Below are positions 50,209-59,713 of a DNA stretch of 61,621 nt, in pieces. Each line of letters begins with the position of its first letter. The first letter of the stretch is position 1. This stretch comes from Myxococcales bacterium (GTDB taxonomy: Bacteria > Myxococcota_A > UBA9160 > SZUA-336), in the NCBI GenBank assembly GCA_013215565.1, contig JABSQV010000013.1, positions 1-61,621 of the forward strand, read 5' to 3'. The notes under the pieces were generated by a model. The model searched no databases and had not been told where the DNA came from. It saw only the letters and a program-made list of their open reading frames with translations. A program made the translations under genes and the position numbers.

Positions 50209-52743
50209 GTGAGTCTAAGTCGAAGGTTTTTTCTGAAGACGGGAGCGATCGCGGGTGCTGGGAGCCTGTTGCTGGGCCGGGCTGGACTTGCGGGCAAGGG
50301 CAGGGGCAAGCGCGGTAGGAAAATTGAAGCTTCGAACGACGCTTCGGGCTCGAGCGATCCCGGACCCAGTGACCTGGTTACGTTTCCGGGGACGAACGTC
50401 ACCTACAAACCCTTCACGCAGACATTTGGGTTGCCGAAGGTCCTGGGTTTCGACAGCAACGAGATAGCGAAGGTGATCGACTCCGACGGGGTAGTGATGC
50501 CGACCAACTCTGATCCCGACGTCGGTCAGGACCCTATTCCCCTGGATCCCTACCCTGGCAGCCCGGGTTTGGGTTTCGATGGCGCGGTGGTGGGATCGAA
50601 AGGGGTGTACCACGGAATTGCGCCCGAATATTCGAGGAACAATCCAACGCACTTCGTATCGAATTCCAACATGGGCGAGGATCCGCCTGACCCGAAGGCC
50701 GGCGATTGCCAGCATCTGACTGCCGCCTACCCCTGGGACCGCTACGACGACCGGAACAAGATCAATGTGGAAACGTATTACCGACAGGAGACGCGCAACG
50801 GCGAAGCCCACTACGCGCTCGAGATCCGGAACTCCCGCCACGAGTGGGCACCCGATGTCGTGACCGACATCCTGGCGTACCGCGATGCCGGCGTGGAATG
50901 CCCCACTGAGGATCCCATGGACCCGGACCCAGCGACGGGCCTGAGCGTCACGGGAGAGTTCCCGGCGCCGACAATCGTCGCGCGACAGACGCAACCCACC
51001 GTGATCCGTGTTCACAACCGGATCAAGTTCCGGCCTCCGGGACCCGCCGGCGCGAAGGACGAGCCCACGGAATGCTCGGTCCATCTGCACGGGGACCACA
51101 CGCCCTGCCACTCGGATGGGTATCCGGACTTTTACATTCTCCCCGAGAAGAAGCGGGACTACTACTACCCGAATGTCGGGCCCCGCGACCAGGCCAAGGC
51201 AGTGACGGAGAAACTGACGAAGGAACTAGAGGATACAGAGGGAGCGGGACTCACCCCGCTCCAAATCGCTGAGCAGGGCTGCCTCGGAAACTACTCGGTG
51301 TCGGATCTTCCGACGACCATGTGGTACCACGAGCATGGGATGGACATCACGGGCTATCTGGTATGCCAGGGCCTCGCGGGCTTCTACTTGATCCAGGATG
51401 ATCACGAAGTCTCGATGACGACCAAGGACGCGTACGGGAACCAGATGCTCCCGAGCTTCTACGGAAAAACGGGCCAGGATGTCCCCATGGCGCTGATGGA
51501 TCAGGTCATCGATCTTGCCGCGGGCAATGGGATCCTTCCCTATGATTTCTTCGATCACAACGGACGCCTCGGAAATGTGTTCAGCGTAAACGGGAAGCTC
51601 CAGCCATATTACAAGGTTGGCAACGGCAAGTACCGATTTCGTTTCCTGAACGCCTCGAACGCGCGCGTCTATCAGCTTGAGCTCAAGCCCGAAGACGGGA
51701 GCAAACTGAACTTTGTGCAGATCGGTCAGGACACCTGGGAACTCGACACGGCCGTCGAACGCGAGACCTTCCCAGTCTGGATGGCCGAGCGCGTGGACGT
51801 GATCATCGACTTCTCGAAGTTCGAACACGGAGACGTCATCTGGCTCAATAACATCATGCAGCAGAAGTCCGGCCGGCGAGCCGACGGCCCGGACTCCGAG
51901 AAGCCGACGCCGCTCGTGAAGTTCATCGTGGACAAATACAAGGAGGTCGAGGACGTCACGGTTGAGGCGGGCGACAAGATCCGCTGCTTCACCCCGATTA
52001 AGGAGAAAGACGTCCTGGCCACCCGCTACTTCACCTTCACCCGGAGAAACGGTGCATGGCAGATCAACAACCGGTTCTTCTCGCCACGAACGACCAACTC
52101 GGTGCCGATTCTGAACAGCGCGGAGCGCTGGATCTTCCAGAACAAGTCTGGGGGCTGGTCCCACCCGATCCATATCCACCTGGAAGCACACGAGATCTAC
52201 AAGTACAACGGCATCCCGAAGTTCTTGAGCAAATCCGATGAGAAGGCCGGGAAGTTCAATCCCGAGTTCCCGGCCGGCTTCGTGAACAACGTAGACGTCT
52301 CTCCACTCGAGCCGGGCGGCGAGACGGAGTTCCTCATGAAGTTCCGGACCTTCACGGGTCCCTTCGTGTTCCACTGTCACGTCCTCGAGCATGAGGACAT
52401 GCGCATGATGAACGTCTTCGACCCGAGGCCGGCGGGAGAGCCCAGCCTCAACGATGGAAACCGTCCCCACAACTCGCCGTTCAGCGCGGACGGTGTCTCA
52501 AGCTACATCGAGGTCTCGGGGATGGTCGGCAACGAGACGGATAATCCCAACAAGGATGTGAACGATCCACAGCCCGATAATCCTGATTTCGGGCCACCCT
52601 TTTTCGACCGAGAGGGCGACAGGGAGCTGCTCGAAGAGCGCAACGTGGGCTTCCCGTCGACGGATTTCCCCGAAGCACCCCACGGACAGATCGACCCGGG
52701 TCCGCCCGACGAGGATGCGCGCGACTTCCACGACGATGACTAA
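50209..52743 (+). CDS. Tat-exported multicopper oxidase (laccase/CotA-like), extended
   Basis: An 844-residue multicopper oxidase, long for the family. Signal: SRRFFLKTGAIAGAG, a Tat motif. Copper ligands in order: SVHLHGDHTP (about 290), MWYHEHGMD (372), HPIHIHLEAHE (651) and FHCHVLEHEDMRMM (721), a complete type 1 plus trinuclear set. Residues 40-270 form an N-terminal extension and the last 90 residues an Asp/Pro-rich tail. It oxidises phenols, bilirubin-like compounds or metal ions with oxygen in the periplasm or on the surface. GTG start after GGAGGAGTACTGTC. The SCO gene follows with an 8-bp overlap, giving copper delivery. Confidence 0.9.
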   Translation: MSLSRRFFLKTGAIAGAGSLLLGRAGLAGKGRGKRGRKIEASNDASGSSDPGPSDLVTFPGTNVTYKPFTQTFGLPKVLGFDSNEIAKVIDSDGVVMPTNSDPDVGQDPIPLDPYPGSPGLGFDGAVVGSKGVYHGIAPEYSRNNPTHFVSNSNMGEDPPDPKAGDCQHLTAAYPWDRYDDRNKINVETYYRQETRNGEAHYALEIRNSRHEWAPDVVTDILAYRDAGVECPTEDPMDPDPATGLSVTGEFPAPTIVARQTQPTVIRVHNRIKFRPPGPAGAKDEPTECSVHLHGDHTPCHSDGYPDFYILPEKKRDYYYPNVGPRDQAKAVTEKLTKELEDTEGAGLTPLQIAEQGCLGNYSVSDLPTTMWYHEHGMDITGYLVCQGLAGFYLIQDDHEVSMTTKDAYGNQMLPSFYGKTGQDVPMALMDQVIDLAAGNGILPYDFFDHNGRLGNVFSVNGKLQPYYKVGNGKYRFRFLNASNARVYQLELKPEDGSKLNFVQIGQDTWELDTAVERETFPVWMAERVDVIIDFSKFEHGDVIWLNNIMQQKSGRRADGPDSEKPTPLVKFIVDKYKEVEDVTVEAGDKIRCFTPIKEKDVLATRYFTFTRRNGAWQINNRFFSPRTTNSVPILNSAERWIFQNKSGGWSHPIHIHLEAHEIYKYNGIPKFLSKSDEKAGKFNPEFPAGFVNNVDVSPLEPGGETEFLMKFRTFTGPFVFHCHVLEHEDMRMMNVFDPRPAGEPSLNDGNRPHNSPFSADGVSSYIEVSGMVGNETDNPNKDVNDPQPDNPDFGPPFFDREGDRELLEERNVGFPSTDFPEAPHGQIDPGPPDEDARDFHDDD

Positions 52744-53482
52744 ACGGATCCGTACACGGAGCGCTGCTGCCGGCCAGCAGGCGCGAGCGCCACTCGCGCT
52801 GTGTCTGCTGGCGGTGACGGCGCTGCTCGGCATGCAGATCGCGCTGACTGCCGCCTGGGCGGAGCGCGAAGCGTCCTCGGAGCCAGCGGAAGGCTCCGCC
52901 GTGGCAGCGTCCGAGGCCGACCCGGTCCCGCTTCGGGCCTCCGAGGGCCGTCGGAAGCAATCGGATCGCTTCCCGAACGTACTGCTCACGACGCACGACG
53001 AAAGACAGGTCCGATTTTACGACGACCTCGTGAAGGATCGCACCGTAATCGTCAACTTCATGTACACGACCTGTTACAACGTCTGCCTTCCAATCGCCCA
53101 GAACCTGGGGCGGGTCCACGCGTTGTTCGGGGAGCGGATGGGCCGCGATGTACTGCTGATCTCGATCTCGATCGACTCCGAGGTCGACGACCCGGAGGCG
53201 CTGCGGGGCTACATCGAGCGAAATGGCGGCGAGAAGAGGGGTTGGGTCTACCTCACCGGGGACTACGACGAAATAGACGGGCTTCGCCGCTCGCTCGGGG
53301 TCTACGACCTCGATCCCGTGATCGATGCGGACAAGACCCAGCACTCGGGACTGATCACCTTCGGCAACGACCGAACGGACCTCTGGGGGGCACTCCCGGC
53401 GCTGATGGACAGCGGAGAGATCGTCGAGAGCGTGGTCCGGATCACGCGCAGCTTCTCACCCGCTCCCGCCCCCGGCTCCTAG
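52736..53482 (+). CDS. SCO1/SenC copper chaperone
   Basis: A protein of about 248 residues anchored by one N-terminal helix (LALCLLAVTALLGMQIALTA), with a thioredoxin fold outside. Copper-binding site: TTCYNVCLP (CxxxC) and the distal His in DKTQHSGLITFGND. SCO proteins deliver copper to CuA of oxidases or to other cuproenzymes; here overlap with the multicopper oxidase suggests service to that enzyme, and the caa3 oxidase 21 kb away is another client. ATG 52736 overlaps the upstream stop; ATG 52715 with GACGAGG is an alternative. Confidence 0.9.
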   Translation: MTKRIRTRSAAAGQQARAPLALCLLAVTALLGMQIALTAAWAEREASSEPAEGSAVAASEADPVPLRASEGRRKQSDRFPNVLLTTHDERQVRFYDDLVKDRTVIVNFMYTTCYNVCLPIAQNLGRVHALFGERMGRDVLLISISIDSEVDDPEALRGYIERNGGEKRGWVYLTGDYDEIDGLRRSLGVYDLDPVIDADKTQHSGLITFGNDRTDLWGALPALMDSGEIVESVVRITRSFSPAPAPGS

Positions 53483-53605
53483 TCCGGGCCACTCCACGGA
53501 AACCCGTTTTGGCGAGGCTGGTCTCAGGCCGGCCGGGGTGAGTTCCCGGAGTCCCTGAACGCCCGCCGCCCTTTGCGCTTAGACTGGGGGCGGAGGAAAG
53601 CTCGG

Positions 53606-54436
53606 ATGGGCGACGAATTTCTGAGGGGCCGGGTCGCGTTCGTGACGGGCGGCGGCTCGGGGATCGGGCGTGCGATCGCGCTGGCGCTCGCGGGTGCGGG
53701 CGCCGACCTGGCGCTCGGCTCGCTGCTCGCGGGTGGGCGACAGCGCCCGGGAGAGGTCGCGTTTCTGCCGAGCGAAGCGGAGCTCTCCGAGGCGAAGCGC
53801 GCGATCGAGGCGCTCGGGGTCCGCTGCTTCGCGGCCGGGCTCGATGTGAGTTCGCAGGACTCGGTCGAGGAGTGGTGCGCGTCGAGCCAGTCGCTGCTGG
53901 GGCCGGCAGACATCCTGATCAACGCCGCCGGGATCACGGTCGAGCAGACCGTCGCCGGTCATCCGGCGGAGCTGTGGGACCGCGTGATCGAGGTCAACCT
54001 GACCGGGACGTTTCGCACTATCCAGCGCCTGCTGCCGGGCATGCTCGAGCGAAAATGGGGCCGGATCATCAACATCGCCTCGACCGCGGCCTCGGTCGGG
54101 GCGCCGACGGGCGCCGCCTACTGCGCGTCGAAGGCGGGCGTGGTCGGGCTCACGCGGTGCGTGGCGCTCGAGGGTGCTCCCCACGGCGTGACCTGCAACT
54201 CCCTCAGCCCGACCTGGGTCGACACCTCCTTCGGCCGCGACTGGATGGGCGAGATCGCGAGCAACGAGAAGCGCTCGGGGACGGACGAGTACCTGGCGGA
54301 GGTCAAGACCCAGAACCCACAGGGCCGCCTGATCGACCCGGCCGAACTCGGCGCGCTCGCGCTCTTCCTCTGCCGCGACGAGGCGCGCGGCATGACCATG
54401 CAGGACCTCACGCTTTCCGCTGGCTCGCTCTGGTAG
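53606..54436 (+). CDS. Short-chain dehydrogenase/reductase
   Basis: A 276-residue SDR. VAFVTGGGSGIGRAIALALA, LINAAGIT, catalytic Ser in NIASTAASVG and YCASKAG for YxxxK. An insertion after the second strand (LLAGGRQRPGEVAFLPSEAE) is longer than usual. No clear NAD/NADP discriminating acid is seen. GGAGGAAAGCTCGG precedes ATG 53606, which is 33 bp downstream of an in-frame ATG. Convergent with the large acyl-CoA dehydrogenase gene (17 bp). Likely an alcohol or 3-hydroxyacyl-CoA oxidation step; substrate unknown. Confidence 0.88.
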   Translation: MGDEFLRGRVAFVTGGGSGIGRAIALALAGAGADLALGSLLAGGRQRPGEVAFLPSEAELSEAKRAIEALGVRCFAAGLDVSSQDSVEEWCASSQSLLGPADILINAAGITVEQTVAGHPAELWDRVIEVNLTGTFRTIQRLLPGMLERKWGRIINIASTAASVGAPTGAAYCASKAGVVGLTRCVALEGAPHGVTCNSLSPTWVDTSFGRDWMGEIASNEKRSGTDEYLAEVKTQNPQGRLIDPAELGALALFLCRDEARGMTMQDLTLSAGSLW

Positions 54437-54453
54437 CGCGCTTTGCGCGAGTC

Positions 54454-56151
54454 CTAGGCACTCATCTCGTAGCGGTTTGCGAGCGGCAGGACCTGCTGGT
54501 CCCAGACCCGCGCGGCGCGCTCGGGGTCGGCGACAGGCTTGTGGATCATGCGCAGGCAGTGCTCCATCTGCTCCGGAGTACTGCTCGGCTTTCCGTAGAG
54601 CCCGAGCGCGAAACGCGAGAAGTCCCGGACCCCCACATCGAAGATCTGGTCCACGAGCGACGCGTCCAGTTCGTAGATCCGGGCGTTCTCGAGCAGGAGC
54701 TGTGCGTAGACCACGAGCGTGAAGAGTTCGCCTACGGCCAGCAGGAAGTCGATGTCGTTCTGCTGGCTGTCGCCCGGGGTCGCGTTTTGGAGCATTTCCT
54801 TGAACACCGCGGTCTGTGCCTGGAACACCTTCACGTTCGGTAGTTCCCAGGCCTCGAAGACCGGCTCGTAGGGATGGAACTGCACGTGCCCGAGTCCCTT
54901 GGTCGGTCCCTGGTCGAACAGGAAGTCGTCGTTCGCGGCGTCGTCGCGGCGCGGGATCTCGGGGTACTCGGCCGGGTTCAAGAAGTAGTTCGGCATGAAC
55001 TTCAGAATGAGCGCGATGTTGACGTGGACGGTTCCCTCGAGCTTGGGCAGCGCCCGAATGTCGCGGGCCGCCATCTCGAAGTACGTGTCGCGTTCGAAAC
55101 CCTTGGCCGCGATCACGTCCCAGAGGTGGTTGATCACGTCCTCTCCCTGGGTCGTGACCTTCATCTTCACGACCGGGTTGTAGAGCAGGTAACGCCGGTC
55201 GTCGGGGCTGGCGGAACGCATGTAGTCGGCGGCCCGGAGCGCGACGAGCTTCATCGCGATCAGCCTCGTGTAGGCGTCGCTGAAGAGCTGCTTCACGTGC
55301 GGGAAATCGGTCACCGCCTGGCCGTAGAGGCGGCGGTTGGCCGCGTGGGTAAAGGCCTCGTAGAGCGCGTGCGTACAGATCCCGATCGAGGCCCAGCCGA
55401 GGTTGAACTTTCCGACGTTCACGGTGTTGAGTGCGGCGTCCCAGGCGTCGCGTCCTTTCGAGAGGATGTCGTCCTCCGAGATCGGGTAGTCGTGGAGCGC
55501 GAAGTTCGAGACGTAGGACTGGCTGTTGACGAGGTTGCGGATGCACTCGAAGCGTTCGTGTTGAGAGTCGACGGCGAAGAAGACGTAGTCGCCGGAATCC
55601 GAGAGCTTTCCGAAGGTCGAGACCAGCGCGGCCCGGTTTCCATTCCCGATGTAGTACTTCTCGCCGCTGGCCAGGTAGCTCCCGTCGGACTGCGGCGTGA
55701 GCTGCATTTCTGAGGAGTAGACGTCGGCCCCGTGTGCGCGCTCGGAGAGGCCGAACGCGAAGATCCCGCCGTCTTCGAGCAGCTTCGCGGTACGCTCCTT
55801 CAAGGCCTCGTTCCTGCTCATCCAGATCGGACCCAGCCCCAGGACCGAGACCTGCCAGGTGTACCAGTAGTGCAGTCCATAGAAGGCCAGGATTTCGGCG
55901 AACTCGCAGATTCGCCAGGTGTCCCAGCGCGAGTCCGCCGCGCCGTAGCCGGCGGGCGTCAGGATCGTTGCGAAGACCCGCTCCTTCTTCACGAACTCGA
56001 GGAAATCCGCGTACCAGGTGCGCTCGCGGTCGTCCTGCTTGAGCCGACGCTTCCCCTTCGACTCGAAGAACTCGATCGTCTTGCGCATCACTTCGTCGGA
56101 GCGCTCGTCCGGGTAGGTTCGGTCGCGGTGCCTGGGGTCGAGGAGGATCAT
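54454..56151 (-). CDS. Large acyl-CoA dehydrogenase/oxidase-like protein
   Basis: A 565-residue member of the acyl-CoA dehydrogenase superfamily, about 170 residues longer than standard. FGLSERAHGADVYSSEMQL is the substrate/FAD segment, YYIGNGNRAALVSTFGKL the beta domain, and the C-terminal half has an acyl-CoA-oxidase-like helical extension (VGELFTLVVYAQLLLENARI). The N-terminal 60 residues are basic. ATG 56151 with AAGGAGAGTGT is well supported; further open frame upstream is on the wrong strand of the next gene. Divergent from the steroid-type operon, so it may handle a related acyl-CoA. Desaturation is likely, oxidase activity possible. Confidence 0.85.
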   Translation of the reverse strand: MILLDPRHRDRTYPDERSDEVMRKTIEFFESKGKRRLKQDDRERTWYADFLEFVKKERVFATILTPAGYGAADSRWDTWRICEFAEILAFYGLHYWYTWQVSVLGLGPIWMSRNEALKERTAKLLEDGGIFAFGLSERAHGADVYSSEMQLTPQSDGSYLASGEKYYIGNGNRAALVSTFGKLSDSGDYVFFAVDSQHERFECIRNLVNSQSYVSNFALHDYPISEDDILSKGRDAWDAALNTVNVGKFNLGWASIGICTHALYEAFTHAANRRLYGQAVTDFPHVKQLFSDAYTRLIAMKLVALRAADYMRSASPDDRRYLLYNPVVKMKVTTQGEDVINHLWDVIAAKGFERDTYFEMAARDIRALPKLEGTVHVNIALILKFMPNYFLNPAEYPEIPRRDDAANDDFLFDQGPTKGLGHVQFHPYEPVFEAWELPNVKVFQAQTAVFKEMLQNATPGDSQQNDIDFLLAVGELFTLVVYAQLLLENARIYELDASLVDQIFDVGVRDFSRFALGLYGKPSSTPEQMEHCLRMIHKPVADPERAARVWDQQVLPLANRYEMSA

Positions 56152-56418
56152 TACACTCTCCTTGGCCGTCGCGGCCTCGGGCCGCGCGGGGAGAGAATTG
56201 TATGGGACTCGAAGACGCATGTGGGAGCGAGCGGGAAGGGACAGGGCCGGTCCCGGACTCGCCGCCGGCAGAGCCCCATCAGCCGTCCGGCCGGAGCCAC
56301 CCCGGGGCGGCGATGCGGTAAGATGCGCCCGTCGCGGCTGCCGGCGGGTTTCGGAGGCCGCATGTCCCAGCCCGATTCCGGGCCCAGCGCTTGGATTCGG
56401 GCTGCTCGAGGCCGCTTC

Positions 56419-57606
56419 ATGCACATCGATTTCAGCCCCGAGCAGAAGGCGCTCCGCCGCGAGATTCGCGCGTACTATCGCGAGCTCTTCACACCCGAGC
56501 TGAGCCGGGCCTTCGATGCCGAGCGCGAGGAGATGGGGGGCCCCGTCTTCCGCGAGATCGTGCGCCGAATGGGCGCGGACGGCTGGCTCGGGATCGGCTG
56601 GCCAAAGAAGTACGGGGGGCAGGACCGGACCCCGATCGAGCAGTTCATCTTCTGGGACGAGACCTACCGCGCCCGGGCGCCGCTTCACATCATTCCGGTG
56701 AACACGATCGGTCCGACCCTGATGCAGTACGGGAGCGAGGATCAGAAGGCTCGCTACCTGCCGAGAATTCTCTCCGGGGAGCTGATGTTCGGGGTGGGCT
56801 ACACCGAGCCTAACGCCGGGACCGACCTCGCGTCGCTGCAGACCCGGGCGGTCCGAGACGGCGACGAGTTCGTGATCAACGGGCAAAAGGTCTTCACCAC
56901 CCACGCGCAGGTGGCAGACTACATCTGGCTCGCGGCCCGGACTGATCCGGACGCTCCCAAGCACAAGGGAATTTCCATCTTCCTGGTGCCGACCGACGCG
57001 GAGGGCTTCTCTGTCACCCCGATCTACACGCTGGGACGGGAACGGACGAACGCCACCTACTACCACGACGTGCGCGTACCGGCCGACAATATGGTCGGGC
57101 CCGAGAACTCGGGCTGGGGCCTGATCACGGCGCAGCTCAACCACGAACGCATCACGCTGGCCACGCCCGGCCACGCGGAGGCGCTGCTCGACGAGGTCTG
57201 GGAGTGGGCGGGCGAAGTCCAGGACGCCGACGGCAGGCCTATGCTCGAGCAGCAGTGGGTCCAGCTTCACCTGGCGCGCGTGTATGCGCGGCTGCAGGCG
57301 CTCCAGGTGCTGAACTGGCGCTCTGCCTGGAGCCTGACCCGGGGCATTCCCAACATGGCCGAGGCCTCGGCGCTCAAGGTGATCGGAACCGAATTCTTCG
57401 TCGAGGCCTACAACCTGCTGCTCGAAATCGTCGGTGCGTCCGGAATCGCGCTGCAGGGTCAGCCCGGCGCGCTCTTTGGGGGCCGACTCGAGGCTGCCTA
57501 CCGGAGTGCCACGACGCTGACCTTCGGCGGCGGCGTCAACGAGGTGCAGCGCGATATCATCGCGAGGGCAGGACTCGGGCTGCCCCGGAGCCGTCCCCGC
57601 GCCTGA
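56419..57606 (+). CDS. Acyl-CoA dehydrogenase, ChsE-type subunit (FAD subunit)
   Basis: A 395-residue acyl-CoA dehydrogenase. GYTEPNAGTDLASL binds FAD/substrate; FGGGVNEVQRDII lacks the usual catalytic Glu, and the base is likely the Glu in QLNHERITLA (about residue 241), as in steroid-specific enzymes. It is the first gene of an operon that holds the ChsH2/ChsH1/Ltp2 set, so it most resembles one subunit of the ChsE1-ChsE2 heterotetramer that desaturates the last isopropanoyl side chain. Start choice: ATG 56419 (MHIDFSPEQ) fits the family; ATG 56362 has a stronger ribosome site (GGAGG) and adds 19 residues. Confidence 0.9.
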   Translation: MHIDFSPEQKALRREIRAYYRELFTPELSRAFDAEREEMGGPVFREIVRRMGADGWLGIGWPKKYGGQDRTPIEQFIFWDETYRARAPLHIIPVNTIGPTLMQYGSEDQKARYLPRILSGELMFGVGYTEPNAGTDLASLQTRAVRDGDEFVINGQKVFTTHAQVADYIWLAARTDPDAPKHKGISIFLVPTDAEGFSVTPIYTLGRERTNATYYHDVRVPADNMVGPENSGWGLITAQLNHERITLATPGHAEALLDEVWEWAGEVQDADGRPMLEQQWVQLHLARVYARLQALQVLNWRSAWSLTRGIPNMAEASALKVIGTEFFVEAYNLLLEIVGASGIALQGQPGALFGGRLEAAYRSATTLTFGGGVNEVQRDIIARAGLGLPRSRPRA

Positions 57607-57626
57607 GCCCGGAGAAGAGGGAGAGC

Positions 57627-58604
57627 ATGTCGGAACTCGAGAAGAAGAAGACCGAATTCGAGGCCAGGATCCGCGAGTTCGTGGGGCTGCCGGAGGGTCC
57701 GCCCTACCTGTGTCCGGATGCCGTGAACGAGGCCATGATCCGGCACTGGTGCGACGCGATGGGCGATCAGAATCCCGCGTACCTCGATGCGGATGCGGCC
57801 GCCGAGACCGTGCATGGCGGACTCGTCGCCCCTCCGACCATGCTCCAGAGCTGGGAGATGCGCGGCTATCCGATGCACGACGCCACGCGGCTCCTGCCGC
57901 AGAACAACCAGCGCAAGCTTCACGCAGCCTTCGATGAGGCGGGCTATACGGGCGTGGTCGCGACCGATACGGAGCAGGAGTACGCGCGCTACCTGCGTCC
58001 TGGCGACCGGATCACGGCCGAAACCACGATCGAGTCGATCTCGGAGGAAAAGGCCACGGCGCTCGGGATCGGTTACTTCATCGTGACCCGGAGCGTATTC
58101 TCTGACGAGCAGGGGGAAGAGGTCGGCAATCTCTCCTTCCGCGTGCTCAAGTTCAAGCCCGCGCAGGAAGCTCAGGCTGCGCAGGAGAGCGCGGCCGCGC
58201 CCGCGAAGCCCACGCGCATCCGCAGTCCCTACGGCCACGACAATGGCTGGTGGTGGGAGGCCTGCCAGGAGGGGCGACTGCTGATCCAGAAGTGCAGCGG
58301 CTGCGGCGAACTGCGTCATCCGCCGCGCCCAATGTGCGGCAGTTGCCAGTCGACCGAGTGGGACTCGATCGAGGCTTCGGGACGCGGCAGCGTGTATAGC
58401 TTCACGGTGCTGCACTACCCACCGATTCCGGGATACGACTTTCCGTGTCCGGTCGGCCTGATCGATCTCGAAGAGGGCACTCGCATCTGCGCCAACATCG
58501 CCGGGGTCGAGCCCGAGGACATTCACATCGGCATGAAAGTCGAGTGCATGTTCGACGATGTGGACGAAGGGCTCAAGCTTCCCTTCTTCTACATGGTGGA
58601 GTAA
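57627..58604 (+). CDS. chsH2: MaoC-like dehydratase fused to a DUF35 OB-fold (ChsH2-like)
   Basis: A 325-residue two-domain protein. Residues 1-180 are a hot-dog dehydratase domain (CDAMGDQNPAYLDADAA, VHGGLVAPPTML, EQEYARYLRPGDRITAE). After an Ala/Gln linker, residues 205-325 form a DUF35 domain with zinc-ribbon cysteines KCSGCGELRHPPRPMCGSC and the OB fold (SGRGSVYSFTVLHYPPI). This is the architecture and length of mycobacterial ChsH2, which pairs with ChsH1 to hydrate the steroid enoyl-CoA while its DUF35 domain activates the Ltp2 aldolase. Both partners are encoded downstream. ATG follows AGAGGGAGAG. Confidence 0.9.
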   Translation: MSELEKKKTEFEARIREFVGLPEGPPYLCPDAVNEAMIRHWCDAMGDQNPAYLDADAAAETVHGGLVAPPTMLQSWEMRGYPMHDATRLLPQNNQRKLHAAFDEAGYTGVVATDTEQEYARYLRPGDRITAETTIESISEEKATALGIGYFIVTRSVFSDEQGEEVGNLSFRVLKFKPAQEAQAAQESAAAPAKPTRIRSPYGHDNGWWWEACQEGRLLIQKCSGCGELRHPPRPMCGSCQSTEWDSIEASGRGSVYSFTVLHYPPIPGYDFPCPVGLIDLEEGTRICANIAGVEPEDIHIGMKVECMFDDVDEGLKLPFFYMVE

Positions 58605-58612
58605 GAGACCGC

Positions 58613-59713
58613 ATGGATTTCGACTTCAGCGAAGAGCAGACGGCGCTCGGCGAACTTGCGCGCGAGATCCTGGGCGGGGAGCTGTCCATGGCTCGCCTGA
58701 AGGAACTCGATGCCGAGGGCGAGTTCTTCGATCGCGCCACCTGGTCGAAGCTCGCGGACGCACATCTACTCGGCCTCGCCGTTCCCGAGGAGTTGGGCGG
58801 AATGGGACTGGGCTTTCTTGAACTCTGCGTGTTACTTCGCGAGTCGGGACGCGCCCTGCTGCCGGCGCCGCTCCATCCCGCGCTTGTGCTCGGTGGTCTG
58901 ACTGTGGCGCGCTTCGGATCGGAACTCCAGATGAAGGAGTGGCTGACGCCGCTCGCGAAGGGCGAAGTTCTGTTGACGGGCGCGTTCGAGCCGGGCGAGC
59001 CGGTCGCCTCGCGGCGCCAGGGAGACACCTCCGTCCTCGATGGTGTGTGTCACAACGTGCCCGCTGTTCAACTGGCGAAGCGCGTGCTGGTGCCCGCGCG
59101 GAGCGGCGCGAGCGAAGCGATTTTCCTCGTGGATCCCGCGGCTCCGGGCGTGACGCTGCTCCGCCGCGAGAACTCCCGGCACGAGCCCGACTTCGAAGTT
59201 ACGCTCGCCGGCGTGCACATTGCGCCCGACGGGGTGCTCGAAGGCGAGGGCATCGTCGAGTGGGTGACCGAGCGCGCGCTCGTGGGATTGGCTGCGATCC
59301 AGCTCGGCGTCTCGGAACGGGCGCTCGAGATCACGACCGACTATCTGAAGGAGCGCCAGCAGTTCGGGGCTCCGCTCGGGGCGCTCTCCGCGGTGCAGCA
59401 CCGCTCGGCTGACTGTTACATCGCCCTCGACGCGCTGCGCTGGGTCACCTGGCAGGCGGCCTGGAAGCTCGCCGCGGGCCGGCCGGCTGCGCGCGACGCG
59501 CGCGTCGCGAAGTTTTGGGCCGCGGATGCGGGCTCTCGGATCGGTACGGCGACCCAGCACCTGCACGGGGGCATGGGCGTCGATCTCGACTACCCGATCC
59601 ACCGCTACTTTCTCTGGTCCAAACGCATCGAACTCGCGCTCGGCGGTGCTACGCCGCAGCTCCTGGAACTCGGACGCGACATGGCCCGGAGCGGGCCGCA
59701 GGAGATCCGATGA
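58613..59713 (+). CDS. Acyl-CoA dehydrogenase, ChsE-type partner subunit
   Basis: A 366-residue divergent acyl-CoA dehydrogenase without the SEPNAGTD segment. Recognisable parts are DFSEEQTALGELAREILG, VPEELGGMGLGFLELCV, YLKERQQFGAPLGALSAV and QHLHGGMGVDLDYPIHRYFL. It is the expected second subunit of a heteromeric steroid acyl-CoA dehydrogenase whose first subunit is encoded two genes upstream. Start 8 bp after the chsH2-like stop; its stop overlaps the next start as ATGA, so expression is tightly coupled. Confidence 0.88.
   Translation: MDFDFSEEQTALGELAREILGGELSMARLKELDAEGEFFDRATWSKLADAHLLGLAVPEELGGMGLGFLELCVLLRESGRALLPAPLHPALVLGGLTVARFGSELQMKEWLTPLAKGEVLLTGAFEPGEPVASRRQGDTSVLDGVCHNVPAVQLAKRVLVPARSGASEAIFLVDPAAPGVTLLRRENSRHEPDFEVTLAGVHIAPDGVLEGEGIVEWVTERALVGLAAIQLGVSERALEITTDYLKERQQFGAPLGALSAVQHRSADCYIALDALRWVTWQAAWKLAAGRPAARDARVAKFWAADAGSRIGTATQHLHGGMGVDLDYPIHRYFLWSKRIELALGGATPQLLELGRDMARSGPQEIR

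Noticed and set aside
53579..55546. A 655-codon minus-strand open frame
   Set aside because: Arg/Pro/Ala/Gly-rich, no motif, and fully antisense or out of frame to the SDR and the large acyl-CoA dehydrogenase genes.
54454..57270. A 938-codon open frame on the minus strand
   Set aside because: Only the part from ATG 56151 looks like acyl-CoA dehydrogenase; the rest is antisense to the plus-strand acyl-CoA dehydrogenase with the usual high-GC shadow composition.
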